From Megaleporinus macrocephalus (Eukaryota; Chordata; Actinopteri; Characiformes; Anostomidae), in NCBI GenBank assembly GCA_021613375.1, contig CM038726.1:12780253-12844252 (forward strand): a stretch of 64,000 bases of DNA. The letters run 5' to 3'. The translations under genes and the position numbers were made by a program. This document shows, piece after piece, positions 10,851-24,071 of the stretch. Under the pieces are notes generated by a model. It was not told the origin of the DNA. It saw only the letters and a program-made list of their open reading frames with translations, and did no database searches. Numbering within the stretch: position 1 is the stretch's first letter; each line of letters starts with the position of its first letter.

Positions 10851-12989
10851 GACTTTCGCTGACATAGAAATTGATTGACTTACTCTCAACACAAATATAA
10901 GAACTTCAACTGTACTGGAGAGTGTTTCTTCGAAATGTCACTGTTTCTCTAGTTATGTGTCTATAATGTGGGATGGTAGAAGACTGAACCACTGTTTGCA
11001 GACCCTTGCCACAATCAGGGCGTGAAATGCTAAAAAAGCTTCCAGTCAAGAGGCTTTGTGTGTACTGCGCTGTGCTGTTTATTTGACATTTAGTAGGAAA
11101 GCATAATTGCAGGGTGGCCTAAAGGAGGTATCCTCTGGCACTCCCAGTTTAGAAGGCCATTTCTAAGATCTGGACCATCACTATTTTGTGAAAGTCCATG
11201 TACTTAATTACTGTATTTACCGTTACCTTTTCATGTATTTTTTAAGACTTTGTGATCTCATCACCAACTTCGCATCTCTGGTAGAGTTCTTTAATATGTA
11301 TGTACAACGTATGTATGTAAAGATATGTATGAAGATTATTACATTGAAGTCAGACTAAAATATTTGTGTCTTTGTATGACCCGGTACTTATTATTACTAA
11401 TTATTTTATTTAAACAAGTAATAATTAAATTCTATCTCTACCAAAACAATCTACCACAATTTAAGCTTATTTTGAGTACATGATTAGCAAAACAGAGCAT
11501 TACACAGGTGTACACACATAAAATCATATTAAATATTTAAGCTCTCAGGATCTAATTATTGGTCCACAAACATCTAAGTTGTACAATGCATACTCCTGTA
11601 ATATTTTTATAGTCAAATTTAAATATCCCACTATTACAGAGATATGTGAACATAAATGCAAGATGTTAAACAATTAAATAAAGGAAAAATTTAAAAATCA
11701 AAGCTGTGAAAAGCTGTGACATTCTTCTCTCACTTCTGCTATCTATCATTGAGCGCAAATGATGAGCTAGCGCAGAGACCCTCATCACATAAGAAAGTGA
11801 TTACAAAATTTACACAATTTCATTGTGTGACCAGGGTGAATCATGGCTTTTGGCGCAAGGCCCTGATGTAGGCCATAAATATCAAAACTTAAGAAAAAAA
11901 AAACACCTAATGCTAACTTCTGTTAGTACCCATATGGCATTATAGTATATTGTCAGGGATAATACAAAGGCAATACACATAAACACTTTCTGACAAGGCT
12001 CAAGTTAGATTCTTCTTCACATTTTCTGTTGGAGCAGCAGATATAGTCTAGTACATTGAGACACAGGATAAAACTTACTTAAATTCTTGCATTGATTAAG
12101 AAAACAAAAAAAAATTAAAATGCTGGTTCTGGGTTAAACACAGACATCAGAACCTTCTAAAAGACATTCTGTATTTTACTTGAAGCGTATGACACATATT
12201 AGTTATCTTGTAAAAGTTTCACAGTGATTTTTTCAGTAGACAGTCCTGATATAGATTCAGTCAGTGACATCTCTAGGACTTCAGAAAGGCCTTTCTTATG
12301 AAATTGGTCCCGCCGACTGGAAAACTAAAACATGATTGGTTGCTCTGCTTTTTTGTAAATATGCAGGTGTTTAATTTAACATGTCGGTATGAACTATTCT
12401 GTTCTAGAGAAACCTACCAAGTCAGATTTGTTTACAGTGATGGTATGACCTCTAAAACCTCCCTTACCGAAAGTTACTTCATTATATGAATATGCTGCCT
12501 GTTGTCTGACACACTGAGTGCCATAACTCAAATAAAGCTTTGGCATTTATTTAAAAGCCATTCATGGCGGAGAGATCCCTCCAGGGCATTCTGAGGCTAT
12601 ATAGTCCCTGGACAAATGTAATTTACTACTGTTTTATTATTTTCAACATTACATACAAAAAATAAGTAGGTTGACAAAAATAGTTGTCATCAGATAGACA
12701 AGGAGATCACTGGTTACTATCACCACCACTGAAAAAGTTAGCAAGATTTTCTACTATTTATTATTTTGCATCCAAACACTGTGAATGGCTTTGTTTACAT
12801 TTTATGGAGTAAAGTATATAGAAACTTTGGAAATCCTTTTGAAATTATTTTAATGTAAGTAGCTTAAAAATAGCTTCTTTATTTTCTTTCTAAAGCAGAA
12901 ATTCATAATTTCAAGGTTACACTCAAAATAGCAATATATTCATCATGTCACGCTAGAAATCGGGCACAGGCTGAGGGGCATGTGAACAT
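10851..12989. other. Long AT-rich stretch, nothing recognised
   Basis: Two kb of AT-rich DNA with short TATG and AAT words but no coding frame, repeat family or clear regulatory texture, apart from a short richer patch near 12500-12600. Confidence 0.45.
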
Positions 12990-13440
12990 ATTAGCAGATA
13001 AGAAGCCATAGAACAGCAGCATTTGAGCTTTTCACACATATTGGCGTGTGTTAAACTTACTGAATGCTCTCTAATTACAGACCTTGGGTGGGGGTGTTAG
13101 CAACATGTCTGGGGCACTAGCAGTAGAGGCGATGTGACAGCCACTGGTCTGTCCCTTCTGCTCTCGTCTGGTCCTCACCTCACTGTAGGATGAGAGACAG
13201 GCGTCCGGGGAGATTGACAGAAGACATGAGTGCTCGCAGTATGCCATTGACAGGGCCCCATCCCAAGCGTTTTAGCACACAGAGCTGCCAGCTGGCTGTT
13301 CCTCTTAACCTGAGACACAACAGAGGCTTGCAGTCACCAGCTAGCATGCAAATGCATCTTGGAGAAAGACTGACTGGACAGGTCTTGACATGTCTTTGTT
13401 TATCCAGTACGCATCATCCAGGATAGTTTTACATTAATGA
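12990..13440. promoter_or_regulatory. Candidate regulatory island 7
   Basis: Sharp change from AT-rich flanks to balanced, complex sequence, with CTAATTACAG near 13071, a GGGTGGGGGTG run, and ATGCAAATGCAT near 13346, which carries an octamer-like ATGCAAAT core. The 78-codon plus-strand frame at 13190-13426 has no recognisable domain. Confidence 0.35.
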
Positions 13441-13634
13441 CTGGTGGAATTAATTTTTTTAAGTGCCTAAAATGAATCCATCACCTCGACATTTACTAAT
13501 GAGATGAGCAGGAAAACCATCACCAACTGTATAAAGGTTGCATAAAGAAAAGTCTTTTTCAGAGAACAAGTATTTCGTGCAGTGGTTGTAAAACCAGTCC
13601 TCAGTGTCCCCCCAGATTATCAACTTATTTGCTT

Positions 13635-14385
13635 TCAGATGGTGTCAAGTGTGTGTGGTGATAACCAGGTGAGGAGTATGTATGTGTGTCTTGCCTACAG
13701 TCAAACATGGTGGTGGGAGTGTCATGGTTTAAGGCTGCATGAGTGCTGCTGGCTTTGGAATTACAGTTCATTGAGAGAACCATGAATGCCAACATGTACT
13801 GTGACATACTGAAGCACAGCATGATCCCCTCCCTTCAGAAACTGGGCTGCAGGGCAGTATTCCAACATGATAACAACCACTGCCTTGCTAAAGAAACTGA
13901 GGGTAAAGGTGCAGGACTGACCAAGCATGTCTTCAGACCTAAACCCTATTGAGCATCTGTGGGGCATCCTCAAACAGAAGGTGGAGAAGCACAAGGTCTC
14001 TAACGTCCACCAGCTCTGTGATGTCATCATGGAGGACTGGAAGAGGATTCCAGTGGCAACCTGTAAAGCTCTAGTAAACTCCATGCCCTGGAGAGTTAAG
14101 ACAGTGTTGGAAAATAATGGTGGGTGCACAAAATATTGACACTTTGAGCACAATTTGGCAATTTTTACTTAGGGTTGTACTCACTTTTTTTGACATAAAA
14201 ATGTTTTGACATAAATGGCTGTGTGTTGAGTTATTTTGAGGGCACAACAACTTTACACTGTTATTTAAGCAATACACTGCCTACTTTACAATAAATCAAA
14301 GTGTCATATTATCAGTGTTGTCCCATTAAAAGATTAAATATTTACAAAAATGTGATGGGTTTACTCACTTTTGTGAGATAATGTA
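13635..14385 (+). mobile_element. Tc1-like transposon, 5'-truncated with dead transposase
   Basis: The right half of a fish Tc1-like element. The C-terminal transposase reads SSDLNPIEHLWGILKQKVE (13927 onward), containing the third catalytic residue (E of EHLWG), then a W-R-K-x-PVATCKALVNSMP-type tail and a stop near 14137. Upstream, TCAAACATGGTGGTGGGAGT and GAATGCCAACATGTACTG belong to the same gene. Around 13866-13886 the sequence jumps from the HDN motif directly into the CLAKE segment, so the DPKHTSK-like residues after the second catalytic Asp are deleted and the frame shifts. The right terminus TTACTCACTTTTGTGAGAT (14361-14379) is intact and abuts TA. The left terminus is missing. Immobile fossil. 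Confidence 0.92.
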
Positions 14386-15771
14386 TTTTAGCAGCATACC
14401 AGAGCTCCGTTCCACCCGTGATCTAGTGACTCGCAGTGCTCAGTAGCACCTAGTATTTGAACTAAACTGTCTAAGAAGCAGGTGTTCCCACAGAAAACTA
14501 ACAATATCTAAAAAAGTATTTTTATTAAGTGATGTATTAAAACAAATGTCCCGCTATGGCATATATTGATATATCAGGTATTGACTAAAATAAGCTTAAT
14601 TCTTCATAAAATTCTTGATAAAAGTAGCATTTTTCTGTTGCAAGTAGCAGAAAATCTGGATCCAAGCATCCAATCAGAACCAAGACTTAAAAGTGGATCC
14701 CATCGCCCTCTGGACACTGAATAGCAAGACAAAAGCAGGAAAGCAATATGAAAAGTATACAAGTTTACAATTTATACACCACACTGAATATAGAGAAAAG
14801 GCAAAAAAAGCACCCTGTTCCTGGACTGAAGTAATTTAATGAACTAATGACTACTGTTACAGATCTATCAGAATAACAGTAAGAAACAAATCAGTCAGTA
14901 TAAACAGTGAAACGCCATGAACACCACTGTTACAATCCAGAATCAGTATTTTGTGCAACAGGAGACGTAAGGTCTGATTAGTTTGTGAAGCGGGGAAGAA
15001 AAGTTTGAGAATAAATAGCTTAAGTCTGCACAAGCAGCAGGATCTTTGTGGGGGAATGGCCTACAGGTGATGCTTTGAACTGTGGGACTGGGATTGTCCA
15101 GTAACTGATTAAGGCACTTTAGAGGATGGGCAGTTGTTTAGCTCGGCAAAAGAGAAAAAAACAGATATTCTTCCCTTCCATTTTTGCACTCTGTTTTCTT
15201 TCTGGTACATGGAGGCACCATAAATGGAGAGTGAGGAGTGTTTTCAGAAGATATCAGAGGGGCCTAAAAGTCTGCAGTGGTGAGCTGCTTTAAAAAGAAA
15301 GCCTAAAATGTGTTTCCACTGCCTATTGTCTGAACATGGACATCTAAAAGTGATAAGTCACCTGCACCACGTACTGACTACAGTCCCACAATGTTAAATA
15401 CAACCCTCAAGTAGAATTTTCGGTTTCTGGTTTGAAAGTGATAATAGTAGACACACTAGTGCATAAAAAGCTGCTTTGGCATCTTAGAGCAGTTTAATAC
15501 TTTCTTGACTTTATCGCTGTGCGAAATGGCAGTCAGCTCAACTTAAAATTATAAAGTGATTACACAGCTTTTTTTTGGTAATTCAATTTGCGAACACTAG
15601 AGTTCACACAATTCATCTATAAACATTTTCCCAATTCTCTATTCTAGTTCTGCACCTCAGTTAGTTAAACAATATAGAACTAGTTTTTTATTCAGTTTTC
15701 CCACAGGCTGGTATTTTCCCTCTTACAATCCCATCAGACATTATCTATGGCTTCTTTACCAGGCTCCAAAC
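14386..15771. other. AT-rich sequence, nothing recognised
   Basis: No coding frame or repeat family recognised in about 1.4 kb. Confidence 0.45.
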
Positions 15772-15892
<121 letters not shown>

Positions 15893-16900
15893 ACTGTTTG
15901 TTCATAAAAGTGGTAGCCTCTTGTTTTATTCAAGGCCTTACTTGCAAGCAATCCTAGTTCATATTGCCATTGAAAGGTAGTGGCCCATTTAGGCTTGCCA
16001 TAAACACCACACCTGACACAAACACTCAAGCCACGGCCTGCATGGCCAGATAAGAACTGCGAAGTACAAGTGTGTCTTCTGGAGTGTATGGATATTTGTA
16101 TGTGTGCTCTCTCTGGAGAGCGTAAGCCCTGCTCGCAACAGCACTCACTCCAACATCCCACTTTCCTCGCACCAGCCCTGCTGCAACAAGCCTGGCCGCG
16201 AGAACCCATGTCCTGGAGTCTGCTCAATAATGGATGAGTCTGGGGTAAACAAATAGGGCAGGAGAAATTAAGCAGAGTTAATTATTCAAAGGTACCAGTG
16301 CATTTGGACTGGGGTATGGGGCCTGCCTGGAAGAGTGGTGGACTTTCCATTTAGAAAGCCTGAAGGCACTAACCTTGTTTCCTCAGCACCCCAGCAGCAA
16401 ACTAATCAAAGTTTCAGATCTCAGTACATCATTCAGCGTAACTGCTGCCATATTGAATGTAAAACACTTAACAATAACATTTTTTTCCCACAATGTTTTC
16501 ATAAGAACTGTTTTCATAGGCAAAAATCACAGCTCAGGGAAAGAATGAAGGTGAAAGATGTCTCAAACTTGGCCGGCTCCGCTGACTTTTTTTCTAATGG
16601 AACCTTTCAGTGCCATTGTTTCTTCTAAAAATGATTAGATGCTAAAGATCTCTTGATGCTTCTCCTGGCAGGGGAGTGCAGCTTCTTAATCCATTACCTC
16701 TTACAAGTAAGAGAAGGCTTAGCTTCTGAGTTTGCTGCCATTAGCAGCACACCTTCACGCATAAATATTCACAGTGCTAACCACCCGTGCCAGGATCAAG
16801 GGAAGTGCATGGGTGGGCGGCTTGAGAGGCTTAGGAGTAAATGGTGGCGGCAACTGATAAATGTAAACTATCTAAAATGCCTTTGAACTTGCTGAGTTTC
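15893..16900. promoter_or_regulatory. Candidate regulatory island 8 (two parts)
   Basis: Complex sequence at about 15905-16280, including GAGTTAATTATTCAAAGG near 16274, and at about 16540-16880, including CACGCATAAATATTCACAG near 16757. An AT-richer spacer separates them. No frame has a recognisable domain. Enhancer role is inferred from texture. Confidence 0.3.
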
Positions 16901-17799
16901 TGAAGTGGAGAGTTACGGAGGAAATTATCATTGGGTGCTTACTGCTATACTCTTGTCCTGTTTTTGTTTCTTCACAAATAGAAAAGATATCACTGTGCTA
17001 CTTTGACAGGCACATTTGGTTTCCAAAAGAATCTTTGGGTTTTTATAGTTAAATGAACATATACATAATAAAAACCATATTAAAAATACATAATAAAATA
17101 CATTTCCTTAATGGTTCTTGGTTAAATGTGCAGTTCAAAGAAAGAATGTTTCCTAACACTTAATTGTGATGTTTATAAGCCCTCATAACTGCTAAGGAGC
17201 CATAAGATTCTCACACCAATGTTGATCTACAAAGGTCTTATAACTTCCTAGAAAATGTAACAACACAACCTAATGTCAGAAAATGGGTAGAAAGGAGCAC
17301 AGGAATGCCATTTCAAGGTAAAAGTCAAGGTGGAATGGCTTTCCAGCTCACATATGAAACATCAAGGTACACATTTCTATAAAGAACTGAGTGTAGTTGT
17401 TTAATAAAATGGGTGCATTAAGTGAAGTGCCTGTTGTCCATCCACACAGTCTCTATGGTAAGAACTGTAATCATGGCATGTGTGTGGAACATGAAAGCTG
17501 CCAAGAAACTACACAATTATTGATAAATTAAATTTGAATGTAAAAATTTTAATAATAAGTGGTTTTGGTTTATAATTTTCTTTAAACCATGGTGGCATTG
17601 TTTTCAATATCTGGTCAATCAGTATAAGCAATTATATTGATCATACTTGTTATTATAATGAAAATCCCTATGCTGGCTAGAGACCAAGATTAATTTGTAA
17701 CACTGAAGCAAAAGTACTGTTATTTGCAAAACACAGTTTGAGTTTTTGAGTTTAAAATGGGCGGAAAGGGTTCTTAGTAGGTTAAGCCCTAGATGTAGG
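16901..17799. other. AT-rich sequence, nothing recognised
   Basis: Featureless AT-rich DNA. Confidence 0.45.
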
Positions 17800-18962
17800 T
17801 TGGGAAAACCCAATTAAACAAATGAGACAAAAATATTTTCTGTACAGAACAGTTTCAACTGTGGGATGTTTATGAGTTTCCTTAAGTGAACTGCTGACTT
17901 CAGGTCCTTCCACATCATTTATATTTGTTTAAATAAGAAAAGACTTTGATTTGGTTATTCCCAAACAATAATTTTATTATTCCTTAACTATTCTTTGGTA
18001 GCATGCATTTTGTACCTAGGGCCGTTGTCTTCCTACATGACTTTTTGTTTAATTCAGAATTGTTCCATCAGTGATGACAAGCCATCCTGGACAAGATACA
18101 GCAAAACAGGCCCAAACCACATTACTACCACCACCATGTTTCACAGGAGGTTCTTATGCTGGAGTGCAGGCTTTTCCTTACGTAATGCTTAAGCCTTTTG
18201 TTGTATATTGGACATATCCATCCATAAAAGTAATCTTTAGCAAACTGTAGAGGGGCAAAAATGTTTTTTTTTATCATCAGTGAGTTTCAACCGTGCCACA
18301 TACAATATTTTTGTTTAGTGTTTTTTATTCTTTCTTAATGATAAACTAATGAACATTGACATTAGCCACAGTGAGAGAGGCCTTTAGTTGAACTTATCCC
18401 GAGCTCTTTTGTGACTTCATGGACTAGCACATGTCTTGGTCTTAAAGTGATCTTTGTTGGCTCACGACTCCTGAGGAGGGTAATAATGGTCTTGAAGTTC
18501 CTCTAATTGTCTGACTGTGGATTGGAGGAGAGTTTTGTATCTTTTTCTGGCCTGATAATCATGAACAACTTGTTTTCTCAGTTCTACACAAATCTCCCAC
18601 GATACGTTTACACAAACATGTTTCATGAAGACCTGACTTGGGTGGATCCCTGTTCTTTAAATACAACAGGGTGGCCACTGACACCTGATTGTCATCTCGT
18701 TATTTAAACATACCAGACTCTAATTTCACCTTCAAGTTAACTGCTAATCCTAAAGGTTAACATATTTTGCCACTCACATGTAATACTGGATCATTCTTTC
18801 TCAATAAAAACAGAATAATAATAAATAACGTTTAATAAAATATCTTTTTTGACTCTTATTTTTATCTATTTTATGTGAAAAACTGTCTCTGTTATAGGTC
18901 ATATTCATGCAGAAATCTAGAATATTATAAAGAGTTAATCAACTTTCAAGCACCACTGGATA
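17800..18962 (-). mobile_element. Tc1-like transposon, reverse orientation, internally deleted
   Basis: On the plus strand the sequence follows an abundant fish Tc1-like element read backwards: AACAAATGAGACAAAAATAT (17818), GAACAGTTTCAACTGTGGGA (17847), TAGGGCCGTTGTCTT (18017), ACTACCACCACCATGTTTCA (18122), CTTAAAGTGATCTTTGTTGG (18440), whose complement encodes the PTKIT-type linker after the paired-like DNA-binding domain, and CTGACTGTGGATTGGAGGAG (18511). The transposase-start-side terminus AACTTTCAAGCACCACTGGA (18941-18960) is recognisable. The other terminus is missing, and several internal blocks are deleted, including the segment carrying the first catalytic Asp. No frame survives. Confidence 0.88.
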
Positions 18963-19089
18963 TATTCAGCCCTGGCTATATACAGCACTGTTGATGCGTT
19001 GGGTTTACTTGATTTCCGAGTGTACATAATTTCCCCATGAATTATATATATTATCTCAATACATGCATTTGCCAAAATGAGTTAATGTA
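18963..19089. other. Short AT-rich spacer
   Basis: Nothing recognised between the Tc1-like terminus and the next island. Confidence 0.4.
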
Positions 19090-19530
19090 ATATACACTGT
19101 TCCACTTCAGCCTATCCAGATCTGCCGCTGGCTGACCATCTCCTTTCTCCTCATGTCCTAACACCCTGCGCCCATGTCTCAGAGAAGCTTGGAACATTCT
19201 TGAGACAGACGGCTCCTTCGGTAGCCGCACTCTCATTTGTGCTATCGCTACCCCTCGCCAGACACTTAAAGGTTACACTGGACAAGGACCTCCATATCCC
19301 CTGCCAGAGTACACATACAGAGAAGATGAGGAGGCCTGGGGGGGTTTAGGCCCCTGCCGTATCTCTGACAGTGTAAATAACCTGAATGAGCCAGGCGGAG
19401 AGGTCTATTAAGTTTATGGCAATCCACGGAGAGAGACAGAGAGCAATAGAGAATGCCTGGAGCCTTGGGTCATCTTGAAATGATTGTGACTGAAAAAGAT
19501 AAGCACTACGAAAACATTGCACCATGGCGT
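19090..19530. promoter_or_regulatory. Candidate regulatory island 9
   Basis: Balanced complex sequence with CTATTAAGTTTATGGCAA near 19407 and GTCATCTTGAAATGATTGTG near 19469. Minus-strand frames of 61 and 64 codons show no domain. Texture-based candidate. Confidence 0.33.
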
Positions 19531-20749
19531 ATCTATTCAATTAAAGTTAAAATTTTAATTGTTCTATTGCACATGCACAGATGGCACACAGAAATGATAC
19601 CAATTATTATCTACACTTGATCTATTATCAAGTGTTAATATTTATTAACAGGATAGAGTAAGATTAAGATAACATTTATGCTAAGTGACTTAATTTCTTG
19701 TAGATCTGGTAACGTTCGATTCAGTCCAGCGGTGGAATGTGACATTAGTTTGTATGTAGCTATTACACTGTGACGTGGTGCCCTATTTTATAGTGTCTTT
19801 AGACAAATGTGATGTATTATATTGAAAGAATGTCTACTGCAGAACCTAAACCCAGCATATTAAAAATTAAGAGAACGTTGCACAAAAACATAAATAGGAT
19901 CTCACTGTGCTATGATAAATAGATTATGCATTGAATGAATGTAACAAACGAAAAACAATATTCTTAAGTACCTAAGTACACTAAAAAAGAGAGCACAAAT
20001 AATTTGGTCCTTGTTGATTCAGTATTAAACCAGTTCAGAGGTAGCTCTAAAATCAGGATTCAGAAAATAATACTGTCATATTGTTTATTTTCATAGCAGA
20101 GCCCTCTGACCTCTCTGAGTCCTCCTGTAACCAGATTAATATAATCATATTATTTGTCAAACATGCTTCATCAGAATGCTCTGAGATGTACATGCTATAC
20201 TGTGTTGACATATTTACATTACCCAGTCAATGTCCATTCAAAACAACTATTCAATATATTTATTTTATTTTTTTAAGATATATTTTGTAGAGGTTTAAAA
20301 CAAGACACTGGCATAAGGAAGAGAAAAGTCAAAGATGATGAAAGGATATAGAAAATGTTTTACTCCTAACAACATCATCTAAACTGTCCTGATTAGATAA
20401 ACAGTAGATTTTTTATCTCTGAGAAGACGTGACCATCAAGCTCCACTTTGCTTCACAAATAAAAAGATCCACTGTCTTTTACTGTGAAAAGAAAATTCAA
20501 CACTATAGGTCTGAACTGTTGTGATATGTTAGTTTAACTAATTCTTAAAGTCAAGCAGCACATTGTCTTGTTCTCGTTGTGCCCTGGTTACCTGATAGAC
20601 AGGGAAATACAGTGGAGATGTAAATATTATGATATACAGTTATGTGTGCTGCATTGTTGCATGTGTTCTGTAGGCCCACTTTTGGCTGCATTTTTGCACT
20701 ATTGCTTTGCCAATAGTGGAGTCAATACGCTTATGAACCTGAGGGAGTA
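19531..20749. other. AT-rich sequence, nothing recognised
   Basis: No repeat or gene recognised. Confidence 0.45.
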
Positions 20750-21180
20750 AGGAGCCATAATGCCGTAAACTGTATGAAGGCGGTGCCGCAATGATTCCCA
20801 ATACAGCTGCCTGGACCCTGGCATCGATTCATCAGGTACTTTGATCTGCACTTCAACTCGCAGGAGCTGGAAGATTAGATGATATACGGTTATGCTATTC
20901 CGTGTTTGATTCCAGTAGTGACTCTCATGGTATCAAGAGCAAGGCACTCACCCACACGCACACCCTGACACCCAGCCCACACAATGTAAACAGCACAATC
21001 CCTGCATGAATTTTTCATAACATCATGCTCAATACTAAACGCAATAAGTGTTTCTTGTAAGACGACTCCTCGGCACTTATAGCACTTGAGAGCACAATGA
21101 GTGTGGAGTTTTCCACGCTCAGGCACTGCGAGGGTCAATAGACTGAATTGGGTACTCTATTGGTCACGGCCTGTGATAGA
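20750..21180. other. Unassigned higher-complexity block
   Basis: CpG-bearing sequence (for example near 20764, 20780, 20824 and 20898) between AT-rich flanks, with an 82-codon minus-strand frame at 20890-21138. The frame has several Cys residues but no spacing that I recognise as a domain. It could be a weak regulatory island or a decayed retroelement. Confidence 0.25.
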
Positions 21181-22418
21181 ATAACTTAAGCCAATGTTTG
21201 CATTACTTTACCTTGAGTAAGGTTCCTGAAAAGCACTTTGGAGATATTAAGTTGGAAAAGACTATTTATTGTTTGTTTCCCGGTTAGGGCCTTGTTCTAA
21301 ACTACATTTTATACATGTTTATACACATATTGCGCTTATAAACTGGCAGGAGTTCAGCCTAGACTTGGACCATCTTTTAAACATATATGGAGGTTTAGGC
21401 TTGACTTTTAGGTTTTGTTGCAACAAAACATGGAACTGTAAAATCTTAACTGAGAAGCAAATTCATGTTTACAGTTTCTATTTTTTGTTGACTTTATCAT
21501 TTTGGACCATAAAATATGCCTTAACTTTTACACAAGCCACAGTTTATGTTGTATTTTCTTACCAATATGCAACATTCAATCAATAAACAGCAACTATATA
21601 TTTAAATATGCATAAATGCACAATAATATGCATGTTACGAATATGCATTCTCTGTAGAAAAAAACATTCTTTACATTTTTGTTACATTTTTGTCTTGTAA
21701 TGAAAATGAAAACTAAAATTATTTGAAGTCAACAACTATTTTCCAAAAATAATATATAATAAAAAAAAATATTGGTTTTTGAATTAAAATTTGACAAATT
21801 GATGCATTTGATACAAGTTGATAAATATTTAAGATGTTCTACACAAGTGGTCACAAAGCCCCAGGACATGTGCAGGACAGCAGGGCTTGATGTGATGCAG
21901 GAAAGAAGGACAAGAGACAGTGTGGCGGAAGAGCTGAACATGCCAGATCCTTCCTAACCAGATTCATCCCCACTGAAGTAGAACATTCCAAATCCCGTTA
22001 GGGCTACATGATACACAAACAGGAGTAATCTGGAGGAACAGCGTACAACATAATACACTCATGCAAACGCACATACACACACACTCACACACAAACAAGT
22101 TTTTATGCCTTGTCAGGACATATAAAAATATATATTAACTGAGTGATAATAAGCAGTAATTATATGTTTTATATTTAAGTATAAGGAAAAGAGCAGAAAT
22201 CATATATAGACAATTACACAGAAAACTCAACAACTAAATATAACATTAGTTTTTCATTATTTAGTGTGTTCACTCTTTGCCTTTTATTACAAGTAAATGT
22301 TCTATTGTTCTTTCATATTCTTGTTGTTTGTCTATTCTCTTTTCTCAGTAAGGGCATCTATTCAGGCCTGTAGGGTTAAGTTGTCTTCTCTCAGTGGAGT
22401 CCAATCGTTTTGTCCTGT
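21181..22418. other. AT-rich sequence, nothing recognised
   Basis: Short CACACA tract near 22074-22094. A 105-codon plus-strand frame at 21269-21586 has no recognisable domain. Confidence 0.45.
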
Positions 22419-22447
22419 ATTATTATATTATATTATATTATATTATA

Positions 22448-22526
<79 letters not shown>
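22419..22526. repeat. Compound (TTATA)n-(TA)n microsatellite
   Basis: About six TTATA units (22419-22451) run into an uninterrupted TA tract to 22526 (about 74 bp). The plus-strand frames giving YIYIYI runs here are translation of this repeat. Confidence 0.97.
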
Positions 22527-22528
<2 letters not shown>

Positions 22529-24035
22529 AACTTTATTCTATATATGTACAAAAACAAGCACATGCATGCACACACATAGATGCTGTGTTTCTCAGTACCT
22601 GAAGGAGACAATTAATATCGGAGCAGGTCTAAGTCTGGAGTGGTCAGGCATAATATTTGAGAGGTTTAATTTTTGGGGATTTGTATTTTAATCACAGAAA
22701 TCCTATTTGTTGATCTACATGCACCACTGATGAATGATAAAAGATGAGCATTTATCACAGATGAAGCACGGTCACAGATCCTACATTGGTACACAGAAGC
22801 ACAACAAGATATATTGACCTTTGAGAGATTCAGAAAACTGGGCCTACACTACACGATTTGAACCGATCACATGATCAGACGCGAGTGACAGCTTAGTGTC
22901 GTGAGGAGGGAAACGAGTCAGTCTTATTTCTCTGATCTAGCTCAGGATTAATCAGAGGCCTTCTGATGTTTTCAAAAGTTTTCAAAAGTATACAGACGAA
23001 GAGTCAGCCTCTTTCTAATTTCAAGTCAGCCAGCACTTTATTCATTCACAGCTTGCATTTTTGCTGCATGTCTTGTGTGTGCAGGTTTGTTTAACCTGGT
23101 ATGTATATAGCATACATAAATTTTTTATCATTAAGACTCTTTTTGTCTTATCGTCTGGTGTGTTCATGAAAAGAGTCAAGACGTTGTAAAATACTGACAT
23201 TAACTCCATTCTTTTAATCTACTATTTTTTTTCCAACATTGCGTACCATATACCCAGCTTGAAGTAACAGAGTAAATACTAAAAGGTTTTGCATGATACT
23301 AAATGTAAGCATTATATTAAACATCTAGCAAAGCGCAAATGAAGAATATAAGATAAAAATATGATACAACAATGTTTAAAAACTGCTGATTAGACCTACC
23401 AGAGAACTGTGTGGACGTGGCAAGTGCTTCACTGATCATCTTTTATTTGATGGTCACTACTCAAAAAAAGTCACGGACAAACGAATGAACGAACAAACAA
23501 ACAAACAGCTGGAAGAAGAAATGAAGTGAAGTGATTAAAGGGGTTGATGAACATAATGTTGATATGTGGAAAAGCAAACGGTCGTCAATAGACAGGTGGC
23601 TTAGCTTACTAGGATAAATTGGATTAGCTTTAACTCACTACATTTCTCTGACACTGCAACTGTTTTATGTGTGTGGAGCAAGAGCCATCAGTTATGTGAT
23701 TGGTTAAGACAATATATACAGACAGGAATGTGACATACAGACAAACCAACTTTTTCTAAAAATGAAGGCAGATTAGCTTAAAATGATAAAAGAAGTGGTC
23801 TCACAGTTTTGCTCGACATAAGTAAGGACACAAGTTTACCCAACTCACATTCTCAATCAAGGAAACCATATGTAATTTTATAAAATACATTTCCTAACTA
23901 CACATGGGATGTTTTTAAACAAAAATCAGTGTGTCCAGGCTGCTTTAATGTTTTGAGTTATTTAAATGTGTAAAAAATACTTTTCTGGGCAGAAAACAGA
24001 GATTGTTCTGTTAACTACAGCCCGGATAATGACTT

Positions 24036-24036
<1 letters not shown>
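22527..24036. other. AT-rich sequence, nothing recognised
   Basis: Small tandem GTTTTCAAAA x2 near 22971-22989 and an ACAAACAAACAAACA run near 23495. No gene. Confidence 0.45.

Positions 24037-24071
<35 letters not shown>

Noticed and set aside
13743..14139. Intact transposase gene
   Set aside because: The 5' half is missing, and the frame is broken at the second catalytic Asp.
20890..21138. Cys-containing 82-codon minus-strand frame as a zinc-finger protein
   Set aside because: Cys spacing does not fit a recognised zinc-finger pattern and no second exon or context supports it.
22297..22602. Plus-strand frames with YIYIYI runs
   Set aside because: Translation of the TA microsatellite.
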